NCBI GenBank assembly: GCA_027405735.1
Contig: JAPEHQ010000018.1
Span: 1,054,001-1,118,000, forward strand
Length of the DNA: 64,000 nucleotides
Direction of reading: 5' to 3'
From: Mucor racemosus
Taxonomy: Eukaryota; Mucoromycota; Mucoromycetes; Mucorales; Mucoraceae
Shown here: positions 11,615 through 21,937 of the stretch, in pieces
Layout of the letters: the number at the start of each line of letters is the position of its first letter
Position numbering within the stretch: the stretch's first letter is position 1
The notes under the pieces: model-generated
The model's input: the letters and a program-made list of their open reading frames with translations, nothing else
The model's database searches: none
What the model was told of the DNA's origin: nothing
Translations under genes and position numbers: made by a program

Positions 11615-13945
11615 TATATTAAAAACGTTAGTCCCTTATGTTAGAATGCGTATTCATATAGAAGAAAAGAATACCAGCTTGATAGTCTGATATGCCTTAT
11701 CAACACACGTATAAAAGGATTTTCAAGGCTTTACATTATGTAGCGCATTTAAAACCCTGCTAAATTGCACATTTCAGCCAATGTAAAAGCAGAATTACAG
11801 CGCCTGAACTATAAACTAAGTAAAATAGGCAATATCTGTTACTATAGTAGAAACATAAAATTTTCTACCAGAAAAACCGTCTGTCATATCATAGATTCAT
11901 TTAAAAATTGCAAAAGCGAGCCCCTAGAGCGACGCCGTAATTAAGCATAGCAAGATTGAACAGCTAAGTCGTCTCTTATACGATGGTATATCTAAGTTTT
12001 AAATAAAAAGGCGTTTTTTTTCAACTTTTCTTATACTTAAACATGTACGGTATGAAAATTCAGATTTTATAGCGGACATTTTCGGGGCTCATTTCATCCT
12101 TACCAATACTCATGATTTTGATAAAAAAACAGAAAAATCAAATTTCGATGCCAAAATCAGCGTTTAAATATACTACATTGTGAGAGAAAATTGTAGCTAT
12201 AGATAATACACATTTTATAAAATCTTAATATTAAATGTTAAGTAATAAAACTTAGAATTTTTGGTCCAAAAACGGTTTTTTGATTAAAGGATTTTCATGT
12301 AATATTTTGCAATAAAAATATTTGTTATTTTTTATTGAGCAAATAGAGCGCTAAATGTTATATATGTGTATATTTTTGGTTTTATAATTGGTGGTATAAT
12401 TCACTCTAGATTTGCAAAATCAGAAAAAAAAAAATTAAAAAATGTCAAAATTGACGATGTGGACAAAAATAATTTTCTAAATTAATATTCCGCTTATAAG
12501 CCTTGTAAGTCTTAAAAATAAGAAATTTTATAATACTTGAGAACTTTTTCAAGAACTTACGATGCTGTACCCACTTGATTCAAACTTATTACTGTAAATA
12601 TTTGTACTTTGTACATATTAATATTGTATGGTAGTTTATTTGATGATAATAATATAGTCTTACTTTATAATTATTGCGTTAGAGGTAATCTACATTGAGG
12701 TTTAGTCTTACCTCTCCAGTACCATAAACATAAACGTTGCCATCACTGGAACCTATTGTCGCCTTTCTGCCCTCTTTGTCCCAATCCAATGTATTCATCA
12801 ATGCTTTATTAAAACCAACTTATTAAGTACTTACAAATCGTTCCTCGGTATTTGCAGTCAAATTTCATAAATTAAATTGACTGGTTCCATCTACAGTAGT
12901 ATCAAACTTATCATCAGTAGCCCGCCTTATGATAAGTGTCAATCTAAAATCAGAAACATCCTACTGTCATTGTTATAAGCTATGGAAGGCTTGATTTTTT
13001 ATAATACAGCAATTAAATAAAAAAAACAAGATGATAGTAGCATATGGTGAGTATTTAACATCTAAGTAAGTTTAATAAAGTATGCTTTTAAATTCTTTTG
13101 AAAATCCTGAAGCAAACACAACATCGTGGTCCTGTAATTTGTACCCATCAAAATGTCGCAATTTCCACCACCACACAATGAAAGCACCTTTTATCAATCT
13201 TGACCTCGTTTTACATTGAGTATTAGCTTTTTTACCAGTTGTATTCTCTCTGATTCATTAATATTCAGTCATATTGAACGATAGTGTATTAAATTACAAT
13301 TTATTAGTATACTGTTGGTAGTTTTTTCTTATTACTACTTTAAGAACTTGATCCTATTATTACTATTATCATTGATTATAATTGTCAAACTGATTGATTC
13401 ATTACAATAATAGCATATCATACAGTATTACTATTTTACATTGGTAAAGATTATAGAATTGATACCTGCATTTAACATTGGTGGATTGAAAAAAGTTGTT
13501 GTCTGTCTTTAGTTTGATGAATAATGCTTACTTTGGTTATTCAGTATAATTTATAATTCTAGGTGTTTCTACTCCTAAAAACTAAATTTTCAAATGCAAC
13601 TGCATCTGTTATATCAGAATCTAGATTTAGCGCTATAGTAGCCGTATTATCAGGATATTGTTATTGTTACGCAATTAATGGCTGTTGTATCACTTGATAA
13701 TCTCTTCTATACATAATCTCATTCTCTACATTGAGTAAAGCCCACCTTTTACTCTTGCCTAATTTTTATTAGTTTTGGTAAAACAGCATCTGTTGAATAT
13801 CACTTGAGTTTTTGTGCGTTGTAGCTCATGTTATACTAACTCCCATTTTGGCATATATTGCTTTACTTTTTCATCCATATTCAAATTTTGTGTTATACAG
13901 CTTAATATTAATGTACTGACATTGAGTTTCGTTTATATCTCCATC
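11615..13945 (-). repeat. RepA copy A (inverted) with degenerate dynein intermediate chain exons
   Basis: Matches 38107-40515 as an inverted copy along nearly its whole length, with scattered substitutions and small indels. Read on the minus strand, about 12950-12680 contains two degenerate exon-like pieces. The first reads VDGTSQFNL, a stop in place of a conserved Trp, then NLTANTEERF, and ends at a GTAAGTAC donor. The second reads ALMNTLDWDKEGRKATIGSS followed by DGNVYVYGTGE. These resemble the last WD40 repeat and YDxGE motif of dynein intermediate chains (cytoplasmic motor cargo adaptor). The stop and the lack of upstream exons make it non-functional. It ends at the micro-MITE at 11547-11614. 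Confidence 0.7.
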
Positions 13946-14117
13946 AAAAATTGGCATTTTTCCCAGATGATGCCTACTACCAATTTCTGGAAAGCTCTTC
14001 TATTATCATTTCCAAAAAGAAAAAATACACCTTAGTTTGCTGCATTTCCCAAAACAGTAAAAAACTGGCGAATACATGTCCACAAATATGGGGATTAAAA
14101 TTGTAGACCAAAGGAGA

Positions 14118-14285
14118 GTGACAAGCTTAACGGGTAGTGCATGCGCTACAAATTGAGTGCGACACACATATTCGTGAGTTCAAATCCGCCAAAGGGGAAG
14201 CCCTTTGGTATTAGGATATAAATTTTGAAAGAGAATCTCCGATGACCTTGCTTCTCATCGAATATGATCCTCCTTTTTTTTTTCC
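14118..14285 (+). repeat. tRNA-related SINE candidate (A/B boxes and T-run)
   Basis: About 14125-14150 reads AGCTTAACGGGTAGTGC, close to a tRNA D-arm/A-box (consensus like AGCTCAGCGGGTAGAGC). About 14170-14185 reads GTGAGTTCAAATCC, a good B-box/T-arm. An internal hairpin (AAAGGG...CCCTTT) follows the tRNA-like head. The unit ends in a run of at least eleven T at about 14273-14284, a Pol III terminator. The acceptor and anticodon stems do not pair well, so it is not a working tRNA gene. Only one copy is seen in the window, so SINE status is inferred. Confidence 0.5.
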
Positions 14286-14577
14286 TTAGTAAGTTTTGCA
14301 TATATTTAGCAAATTTTTTTCTTTTTCATTATTAATGCATATGATATGCATACTAGTAAATTTGGCTGGCAAAACCTGGATCGACATCAAAACTATCAGT
14401 ATCCATGGGTCATTGTACGTCCAGCCAGTTTGAGCAACAAGTTGGTTACTTGCTACTTACACCTACTAAGATCAGCAAGCCCATCAGTTCTTCCCAACGA
14501 ATATGAATCCAAATGACCTCCCGTTGCAAAGGCAGGTACTTCTAGCGCTGATCCACAGAATTTCAAAAGGTTTAGCC

Positions 14578-15808
14578 CTGTCGTGTATTTTCAAGTTTAA
14601 TGAATAATACTTAAAAAAGAATACAATTAACAGAGAATGAGTAATAATCAGTTCTTCAACTGTATAATAATATAAAAACAAAATATCGTTTAATTAGATA
14701 TAAAAGTATGGCCTTTTATATTGGTGTGAAATTGAGACCCTGAGGTGTAATTTAAGGCACTATTAAACCATTAAATCTGTTTGATAGTAATCTATGGATT
14801 GAAATGGACCAATCATAATTTAACCGTTTTTGCAGAGCTTGTGAATTGCCTTGTTTTAATGCTGCGCTAAATGTGCTTGGATGTTGACTTGATAGCTACT
14901 TGATTGATTAACTGATGGGATGAAATAATATGGTGTCATAATTGAGATCCAAGAGTTCTTGGTAATTGCTGGATAAACTTAGTACGCTAGGAGTCTTTTA
15001 TATCCGGTATCAAGAGTTTGCATTTCAATAAATGTCGTAGTTAATAGATTGTAAGATGTGTTGATACTGTAGAAGATGATACCATATAGTACTTGGTGGA
15101 ATACAACATAGTTTATGGTTCATATTTTTGCCAATGGTCACTCTTCCAAAAAAAAGCCGAACAATCTCCGGAAGCGGCCATGTAATGATATTTCCAGGCT
15201 TTAAATTTCTAGAAAAAATCACCGGACAACCCGGACGCGGCTGTTTAAATATTCCAAGCAGCTATAAGATGCAGGTTGTTGTATTCCACCTACTAGTATC
15301 ATACATTATCACCTCCTACAGTATCAATACATCTTACAGTCTATTGACAACGACATGTATTGAAGTGCAAGTCTTGATATCGGATATAAGAAACTCCTAG
15401 TGGTATATCAAGTTTGATCCAGTAATTACCAAGAACGCTTTGACCTCAATTATGACACCACATTATTTCATCCCAGTGGTTAGTTAATCAAAAGCTATCA
15501 AATCAACATCCAAGCATCTTTAGCGCAACATTGTAACAAGGCAACTTATAAGCTCTGCAAACACGGTTAAATTATGATTGATCCATTTCAATCCATTGAT
15601 TACTATCAAACAGATTTAATGGTTTAATAGTGCCTTAAATTACAACTCAGGGTCTCAATGTCAAATCAATATAAAAGGCCATACTTTTATATCTAAATAA
15701 ACGATACCTTGTTTTATTATACAGTAGTTGAAGAAATGACTCATTACTCATTCTCTTTTAATTTTATTCTTTTTTAAGTGTTATTTATCGAACATGAAAA
15801 TATAGGAC
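14578..15808. mobile_element. 1.2-kb foldback (long inverted repeat) element
   Basis: Arms of about 530 bp (14578-15112 and 15283-15808) are imperfect inverted copies of one another. Examples are ATAAAAGTATGGCCTTTTAT at about 14699-14718 against its complement near 15675-15694, and AGGCACTATTAAACCATTAA against TTAATGGTTTAATAGTGCCT. The spacer of about 170 bp is less AT-rich than its surroundings and contains two related CGGA-x-GCGGC-type stretches. No transposase is present. This is the structure of a foldback-type non-autonomous DNA element. The outer boundaries decay gradually and no clear target duplication was seen. Frames crossing the spacer look like chance. Confidence 0.7.
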
Positions 15809-16814
15809 ACAACCTATAGTTTTATTGGACAGAAATATCATATTTTGCTGATGGTTTTCTTGATTCACAGTCATTTGTAAAAGTAGAAGTATAGACTGTT
15901 ATGCAGGGTATATTTAAATCTATCATAATGTATAATTGAAGATTAATTAGATCAATATTCACAAGGATGGGATTTTTTTTCTTTGTTTTCTGCAGTTGTA
16001 AATAATAGTTTATTTTTTGTAAAACTTAAAATTCATTCTCCAGGGCTTAATTTCTCTATTCATAAGTGCAGTAAATGGCGAAGTTATTTACTAAATAAAA
16101 AAAAATATAAAAAATAAAAGTAGTAGAAATACAATTATAATCAGCTAAAGTTTTTATTAAAAAAGATTTCTCAAGAGTTAAAATAATTGAAAAGTATGAG
16201 AGTCTTTATAGTGATTTGGAGAACTTGGATACCATCAGACTTGAATGGATGTATATTTAATAATCTTCCAGTTTTGAGTACATTGTTATTGATTTGATAT
16301 TTTAAGGGGTAAATTGTGTAGAGCGTTGACCATAAGGGATTGTATGTCAAGTGTGACAATATCGACCTTTTGGGAAATGGTTGTTTTGTTTATTTCTGTT
16401 ATATCTATTTTATGCAACCTTGATTTTTAAGGGGTAGTTTTTATATGCTTGAATCTTATTTATATTGATAGTGCAACTTCGATATAGATGAGTAGTTGAC
16501 TAAATTGATATCTTTGTTTATTATCATTATTGATTTGGATAGAATCCTGTTTTGATATATATGTCATTTGTGTAATTGATTGCGCCGTGATCAAGGGTGC
16601 TATCATCTACACGACATGTATGGTTCAAAAAGGGTATTTCATATTTTTAGCATGCGTTTGTTATTGTGTTCAATTGAAGCGCTTGTTTATTATTGTTGTT
16701 CACATTTCAAGTGGCATCATATCTTATGAGCGACACTTGGAATTTAGGTTGTTTTATTTTTATCAAGCGTTTTTAGTATGTAATTCCACTGCAATAAGAT
16801 AGACCTAATTGATT
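15809..16814. other. Intergenic, 1 kb, no supported gene
   Basis: Nothing recognisable between the foldback element and RepB copy a. Frames of 60-90 codons (16171-16359 minus, 16530-16802 plus) have no motif, and the plus frame is mostly hydrophobic low-information sequence. Confidence 0.5.
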
Positions 16815-17632
16815 GCTACTCTGCAATTTTTGTTTCAGCGAGAAATATTAATTTTTCATCGAGATAATCAAAATACTAGTCGATATCACAGCTTACAGCT
16901 TATGATAACTGGGTTCCAAAATTTATTTTAAAAAATGGACGAAAAATGATGAAAAAAACAAAACCATTTAATTGCTCATGAACTGCAAAGTAAGTCGACC
17001 TAGTATACTAAATAGTTTTTGTACAGTTTTGGATTCTGCATCCATCTAAAAAAATTTAGACAAATATTTTACATTAAATTTTGCGTAAAATGCAATTGAA
17101 ATTTTGGAGGTTTTTTGAAGATACACATCACTTTTTACAAGCACATTTAAAATATAACTAATTGAAATAATGCGCAAAACTATTATCTATTAATCGAGCT
17201 ATTGTACAATCTTTTAGCTGCATTTTGCGTAGAGAAAATGGGATTTTTGTCCAAAAATTTTTCAGATTCAGAATTTGGGATGAGGGTATATAAGGGAAAA
17301 ATGGAAGCCAGAAATGGAGGTACCTTTTTGTACACATTTTTTAGGATATCTCCACGAAAAATCAATATTTTGAAAAACTCTAAATTGGGTCCGAGAGAGC
17401 TTAGTGAGCTAAATGACATGAATGCAGAAAACAAGTTACTCAATTTAACCAATATTCTGAAACCTACTATAGAAATGTCAAAAAAAATGAAAAAAAATAA
17501 AGATGCCCAGAATTTTTTTACATTGAAATATGTTATAGAATACTTTAAAACAAGTACGTTTTGTTATTAAAAAGTGTTAGTATAACTTAATTGTTTCTGG
17601 AGATATGAAGCCTCAAAGTTTTCAATTCTTTA
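16815..17632 (+). repeat. RepB copy a, left part (interrupted by the LINE)
   Basis: Left two thirds of a RepB copy; the rest continues at 23428 after the LINE. It aligns with 53430-54230 in the same orientation and with 37350-36180 inverted. It contains the longest RepB frame, 17202-17570 (122 codons, with SEFGMRVYKGKMEARNGG, ISPRKINIL and KLGPRELSEL), which is not recognised as any known family. The last bases, GTTTTCAATTCTTTA (17618-17632), are duplicated at 23428-23442 as the LINE target site. Confidence 0.8.
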
Positions 17633-17745
17633 TTTTTTTTATAGGGAAATAAGTTTTTATTAAAATTATTTCATTGTTTAATGTCCTACTAGCGTACCCG
17701 GACTAGGGAAGAGAAGAGTAAGACAGGGTAAATGGGGGACATGTT

Positions 17746-20700
17746 CTAAATGATTGAATGAATATTTTCTTGGGAGTGTAAAGTAAATAAAGCTAATTGA
17801 ATGGATGATAAAACGTGAGAGGGAATGAAAGGAATGAAATCAAAAACGGAGCGGTAGTGAGAATTCCAAATGGCCTGTTGAATGCATGCAAATACTTGAG
17901 AAACGGATAAGTCAGAATATGGTAAAGTAGGAGTACGAGTGTTGGAGGATGTCATGTGTAAAAAATCAAGGTACTGGTTATAGGTACAGGAGATGAGTGT
18001 TGGATCAATGTATAAAGAGAGTGCTGTAGTCCAGACAAGGTATTTTAGAGGACAAGAGAACAGAAAGTGCTCGGTAGTTTCAATTTGGGGATGCGCAGGA
18101 CACAGAGAACATTTGTCTGAGTACTCTGATGGCATGAAGAGGTGAAGTTTCTTTTTCGTTGTGATTTTTTTATGAAGTATCCGGTACCAAGTATTGCGTG
18201 CATTCAAAGGGATCTGGAGTTTCCAAAACGTTTTCCATTTTGACGAAGGAAGAGTGGAGTTTGGAGGAGGAGGAGGACTAGAGGAAGGTAAAGTTTTAAA
18301 ATATTTAGTAGACATATAAGAAATAGTAGAGTGATTGTTAGATGTAACAGTAGGGTTACGAATAATAGCCTGAAGAAAAGAGTGTAAAGCTGATAAATTG
18401 GAGGTGTTTGTATCAATGTTGAGGTGAGCTTGGTGTGCATTTGTTGGACGAGGTACTAAGGTGAGGAAGTGATAAAGAACGAAATTGTGTAGTAGAAGAT
18501 GTTTTGATTGAATGAGTGCAATGGCTTTGGTACTGGAGTTGCGATGAGAGAGAGCATTGGTGTTGTGGTGAAATTCTAGAGCGAGTCTTTCAGTGTTGAA
18601 CCGAAAGATGTCAGCACCTTTGAGTTGACGCAGGGTGGTGTGGTTTTGAAGAACAGTTGATGGTGGAGAAAAAGGAGTCGAGAGTGAATAATCCGCTGGA
18701 CGCTGGTGAATGAGAAGGTCCATAAGAGGCAGTTGAAGACAGGTGGATATAGTGGCGTAGCATGAATGAAAGTTGTGTTGTAAAGAGTCGATTGATCGAA
18801 GCAGGTTTTTTACCGGACCAAATGAACGAGAAATAGTAGGTCGACAATGAGGAAATAGGAAGGACCAGTGGTAGGAGGGGTAAGTGTCTGTTGAGAGGAT
18901 GTAGTTAAGAGTGAAGCGGAGGACAGGCAGCGAAGGCATGAATGAAGGAGAGGGTTGAGTAGGGTGAAGGAGCGGATAAAGCCAGCGCCACTGAAAGGCA
19001 TTCGCCTGAACAGCCGGGTCTAACAATTTAAGGCCACCGTGGTTGATGGGAGTGGTGAGTGTGTTGAAAGAAAACCGGGTAAGTTTGGCATCCCTGTTGA
19101 TAAACGATGCTGCGAGTTGTTGTAGTTGTTTGATTTCCGCTTGAGAAAAGGTGAACAAACGAATGGCGTGCCATAATTTGGAGTAAAGGAGTGAGTTGAT
19201 AACAGTAACCCTACCACGAAAAGTTAATGGACGTGTTGAATGAAGCTGACACGAGGACCGAAGCATGGAGATCAGAGAATTAGCGTAATAGGCTCGTTGA
19301 TTAGTATTAGAACAGATGGCATATCCAAGATATATCAGAGGTTGAAGGGCAGACTTGTCGTGCCACGAGGAGATACCATGGGTTTGCAAGAAGGAGATCC
19401 AAGATGGGCTTGACCGGCCAGACAGAGACAGAGCATGAGTTTTGTTGTAGTTCAGTGATGCATTAGAAGCCGACATGTAATGTTGAATGATATCCTGAAG
19501 ATGGCTAAATTCCGAGGGATCACGAAGCACTACTAAGGTATCGTCCGCATAGGCTAAAACTTTAATAGGGGGAGGAGAAGTTAGTGATGGAATTTGATTT
19601 GTTTCTAAAGATAAATGAAAGCCTGTAATGTTAGAGGTATTGTTGATGGCACGCAGAAAAGGATCGAAAGCAATATTGAAGAGCAAGGGACTGAGTGGAT
19701 CCCCTTGACGAAGCCCACGACTTTGTTGAAAAGAAGGCGAGAGAAAACCGTTGATATTGACAGAGATGGAGGTAGATGAGAATAGATTGATGGCGGCATT
19801 AATGAGAGGATCTGGAATGTTAAACGCTTGCATACAGGAACGGAGGTAATCAAAATGGACTCGATCATACGCTTTTTCTTGGTCCAGTAACAGAGCGATA
19901 GAAGAAGAGCCGACTTTGGTAGCAATTTCCTGCATACATTGTACAATCATACCCTGTTCACCAATAAAACGAGAAGGCATAAACCCCATTTGATGAGAAC
20001 TTATACGGGAACCTAAACGTACCATTAAACGATGGTTTATGAGACGAGTAAAAAGCTTAGCATCCGTGTTAATCAATGAAATAGGGCGCCAATTCTTGAG
20101 CGAGGACAGGTCACCTTTCTTAGGTATCAAGATCACACAAGTTTCTTGCCAAGATCGAGGGAAAACACCTTTCTTGAGAGCATCCTGGAAGACTTGAAGA
20201 GCCAGTTTTAGAGTAGCGGCGTGAGAGAACAGAACAGCAAGAACTTCATAAGGCAAACCATCCATTCCTGGGCTGCTACTTTTAGGAGATCGAGAAGCAC
20301 CATCTAGCAGATCATGTTGAGAAATAGGAGCACAAAGAGCTTCGTGAGAGGCAGATGGGATTCTATCAGAAGAGGAAATTTGATTAGTAAAGAAAGTAAT
20401 ATCATCCTGATTTACCGAGGCGGGTGTATAGAGCACTTCATAGTATCTACTAGCAGCTGCCTGCATGTCGGTGGGACTGGTGCAAAGTTCATTTGTATCT
20501 GGATGTTGAATTTCCTTGATAGTGGTGTTGTTGGTTCGTTGTGTGTGCAATCGCTTCAGTAGCCCGGCTGACTTCTCGCCATTTTCCATCCAACGAAGCC
20601 CAGAACGAAGAGCTTTATTGGCGGTGAGTTCCTCCTGAAGATTCCCTATTATGGTTTCCACAACCCTTATACGTTCGACGACGGCCGGTTGACCTTTATA

Positions 20701-21936
20701 AGATTTAATCAGATTGTTTCGTTTCTTGTGTAGCCTTTTGAGTTGTCGTTCCCGCCATTCTGCTTTGGATCTGCCAGTTTTTTGAGCGAGAGTTCTAGTT
20801 AATAGCTTAATATCATCCCAAGAGGATTGTACAGATGGAGTGGAAGGAATCAGTAACAGTTGAGAGTGGAAGGCATCGAGTTCAGAATGTAGTAGATCCA
20901 CAAAGAATTGGTTCTTGGCTAAAGCGGGGTTGGCACGCCATAACCCGGAGCCATGTTCCGTGCTGGCAAAGCGTAGGCCTAATGTCAGAAGGGCATGATC
21001 TGTCCAGGAACTGGAAATAAATTGAGGCAAGGTAGAAGGAGCAACGAAAGGAGCCAGAGAAGGAGCGACAAACATATAATCGATAGTAGATAGCGTGTTG
21101 TCTCGGCGAAAAGTCGGAATTGCAGGATCAGTTTGAAGGTGATGAGTCTGTTCTTGGTAATAATGAAGCAACAAGGCATGCCACATCCATTGACTACGAC
21201 TAAGGGATGACGGTACCGAATCTAACTGAGGCATAATAAATTCTACTTCAGCATCGTTAGCCGTTGCTGATGGAAGAGAAATGGGATTGTCCACCGACGT
21301 GAGGAAATCAGAAGCTTGCATGGATGCATTGATCATGGATTGTGAAGGAAAGTGGTTGAAATTATAATTGAAATCGCCCACAATGATATCGGGATAGACT
21401 CGATTCAGGGTGTGGGGAAATGACATATTGTGAAGCATGGATTGAAAGTATTCTAGTTGAAGTAACTGCGCATAGAAGGTATAACGTAGTTTATAGGAAG
21501 CTGGTGCATAGATATTCATAATAGTGAAAGTAGGAAACAGGTTGTTGTTATGAGCGACTTGGCACACGATAACTCGGTGATCGGGAGAGACATATATAGA
21601 TTCGATGTTGATATTGGAATTACGGGAAACAATGCCACAATGAGGGGTCCAGATGGATTGCTTGGCTTGGAGTTGAATATCTAGGCGTTCTTGAATGATG
21701 GCAGTCGTGGCATGCGTTTCTTGCAAGCATAAAATATCCAAGCGTAATTGTTGAGAAGCTAGAAACCGGCTGAAGGATTGTGAGGTTGATACATTAGATG
21801 GTTTTGATAGGCTTCGACAATTGATACTACAGATGTTTAAATTAGTAAATTTATTTTTAATTGTGTTCATATTCATATTCATATTCTTAGCATAGTTGGG
21901 TACCGCCGAACGGTACGTTGTCGACTGGGCCGACAT
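17746..21936 (-). CDS. LINE ORF2: AP endonuclease and reverse transcriptase
   Basis: A 1396-residue polyprotein for target-primed reverse transcription. The N-terminal exonuclease-endonuclease-phosphatase domain spans about residues 30-310: NICSINCRSLSK, LDILCLQETHA (catalytic Glu), IVGDFNYNF (Asp/Asn), and WTDHALLTLGL in place of the usual SDH. The reverse transcriptase core spans about 520-830: WRPISLINTDAKLFTRLINH, QMGFMPSRFIGEQ, LLLDQEKAYDRV (first Asp), SRGLRQGDPLSPLLFNI and LAYADDTLVV (catalytic YADD). Near the C-terminus a zf-RVT-like zinc finger reads CSLCPAHPQIETTEHFLFSC. No RNase H domain was recognised. The ATG at 21936 is chosen because it lies one base after the ORF1 stop; the frame is open further upstream but overlaps ORF1 there. 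Confidence 0.93.
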   Translation of the reverse strand: MSAQSTTYRSAVPNYAKNMNMNMNTIKNKFTNLNICSINCRSLSKPSNVSTSQSFSRFLASQQLRLDILCLQETHATTAIIQERLDIQLQAKQSIWTPHCGIVSRNSNINIESIYVSPDHRVIVCQVAHNNNLFPTFTIMNIYAPASYKLRYTFYAQLLQLEYFQSMLHNMSFPHTLNRVYPDIIVGDFNYNFNHFPSQSMINASMQASDFLTSVDNPISLPSATANDAEVEFIMPQLDSVPSSLSRSQWMWHALLLHYYQEQTHHLQTDPAIPTFRRDNTLSTIDYMFVAPSLAPFVAPSTLPQFISSSWTDHALLTLGLRFASTEHGSGLWRANPALAKNQFFVDLLHSELDAFHSQLLLIPSTPSVQSSWDDIKLLTRTLAQKTGRSKAEWRERQLKRLHKKRNNLIKSYKGQPAVVERIRVVETIIGNLQEELTANKALRSGLRWMENGEKSAGLLKRLHTQRTNNTTIKEIQHPDTNELCTSPTDMQAAASRYYEVLYTPASVNQDDITFFTNQISSSDRIPSASHEALCAPISQHDLLDGASRSPKSSSPGMDGLPYEVLAVLFSHAATLKLALQVFQDALKKGVFPRSWQETCVILIPKKGDLSSLKNWRPISLINTDAKLFTRLINHRLMVRLGSRISSHQMGFMPSRFIGEQGMIVQCMQEIATKVGSSSIALLLDQEKAYDRVHFDYLRSCMQAFNIPDPLINAAINLFSSTSISVNINGFLSPSFQQSRGLRQGDPLSPLLFNIAFDPFLRAINNTSNITGFHLSLETNQIPSLTSPPPIKVLAYADDTLVVLRDPSEFSHLQDIIQHYMSASNASLNYNKTHALSLSGRSSPSWISFLQTHGISSWHDKSALQPLIYLGYAICSNTNQRAYYANSLISMLRSSCQLHSTRPLTFRGRVTVINSLLYSKLWHAIRLFTFSQAEIKQLQQLAASFINRDAKLTRFSFNTLTTPINHGGLKLLDPAVQANAFQWRWLYPLLHPTQPSPSFMPSLPVLRFTLNYILSTDTYPSYHWSFLFPHCRPTISRSFGPVKNLLRSIDSLQHNFHSCYATISTCLQLPLMDLLIHQRPADYSLSTPFSPPSTVLQNHTTLRQLKGADIFRFNTERLALEFHHNTNALSHRNSSTKAIALIQSKHLLLHNFVLYHFLTLVPRPTNAHQAHLNIDTNTSNLSALHSFLQAIIRNPTVTSNNHSTISYMSTKYFKTLPSSSPPPPPNSTLPSSKWKTFWKLQIPLNARNTWYRILHKKITTKKKLHLFMPSEYSDKCSLCPAHPQIETTEHFLFSCPLKYLVWTTALSLYIDPTLISCTYNQYLDFLHMTSSNTRTPTLPYSDLSVSQVFACIQQAIWNSHYRSVFDFIPFIPSHVLSSIQLALFTLHSQENIHSII

Positions 21937-21937
21937 T

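Noticed and set aside
14118..14190. A functional tRNA gene
   Set aside because: A- and B-box-like sequences exist, but acceptor and anticodon stems do not pair properly, so it was kept only as a SINE candidate.
15128..15400. 90-codon frame across the spacer and one arm of the foldback element
   Set aside because: It crosses the arm boundary and is explained by the inverted repeat structure. No protein motif.
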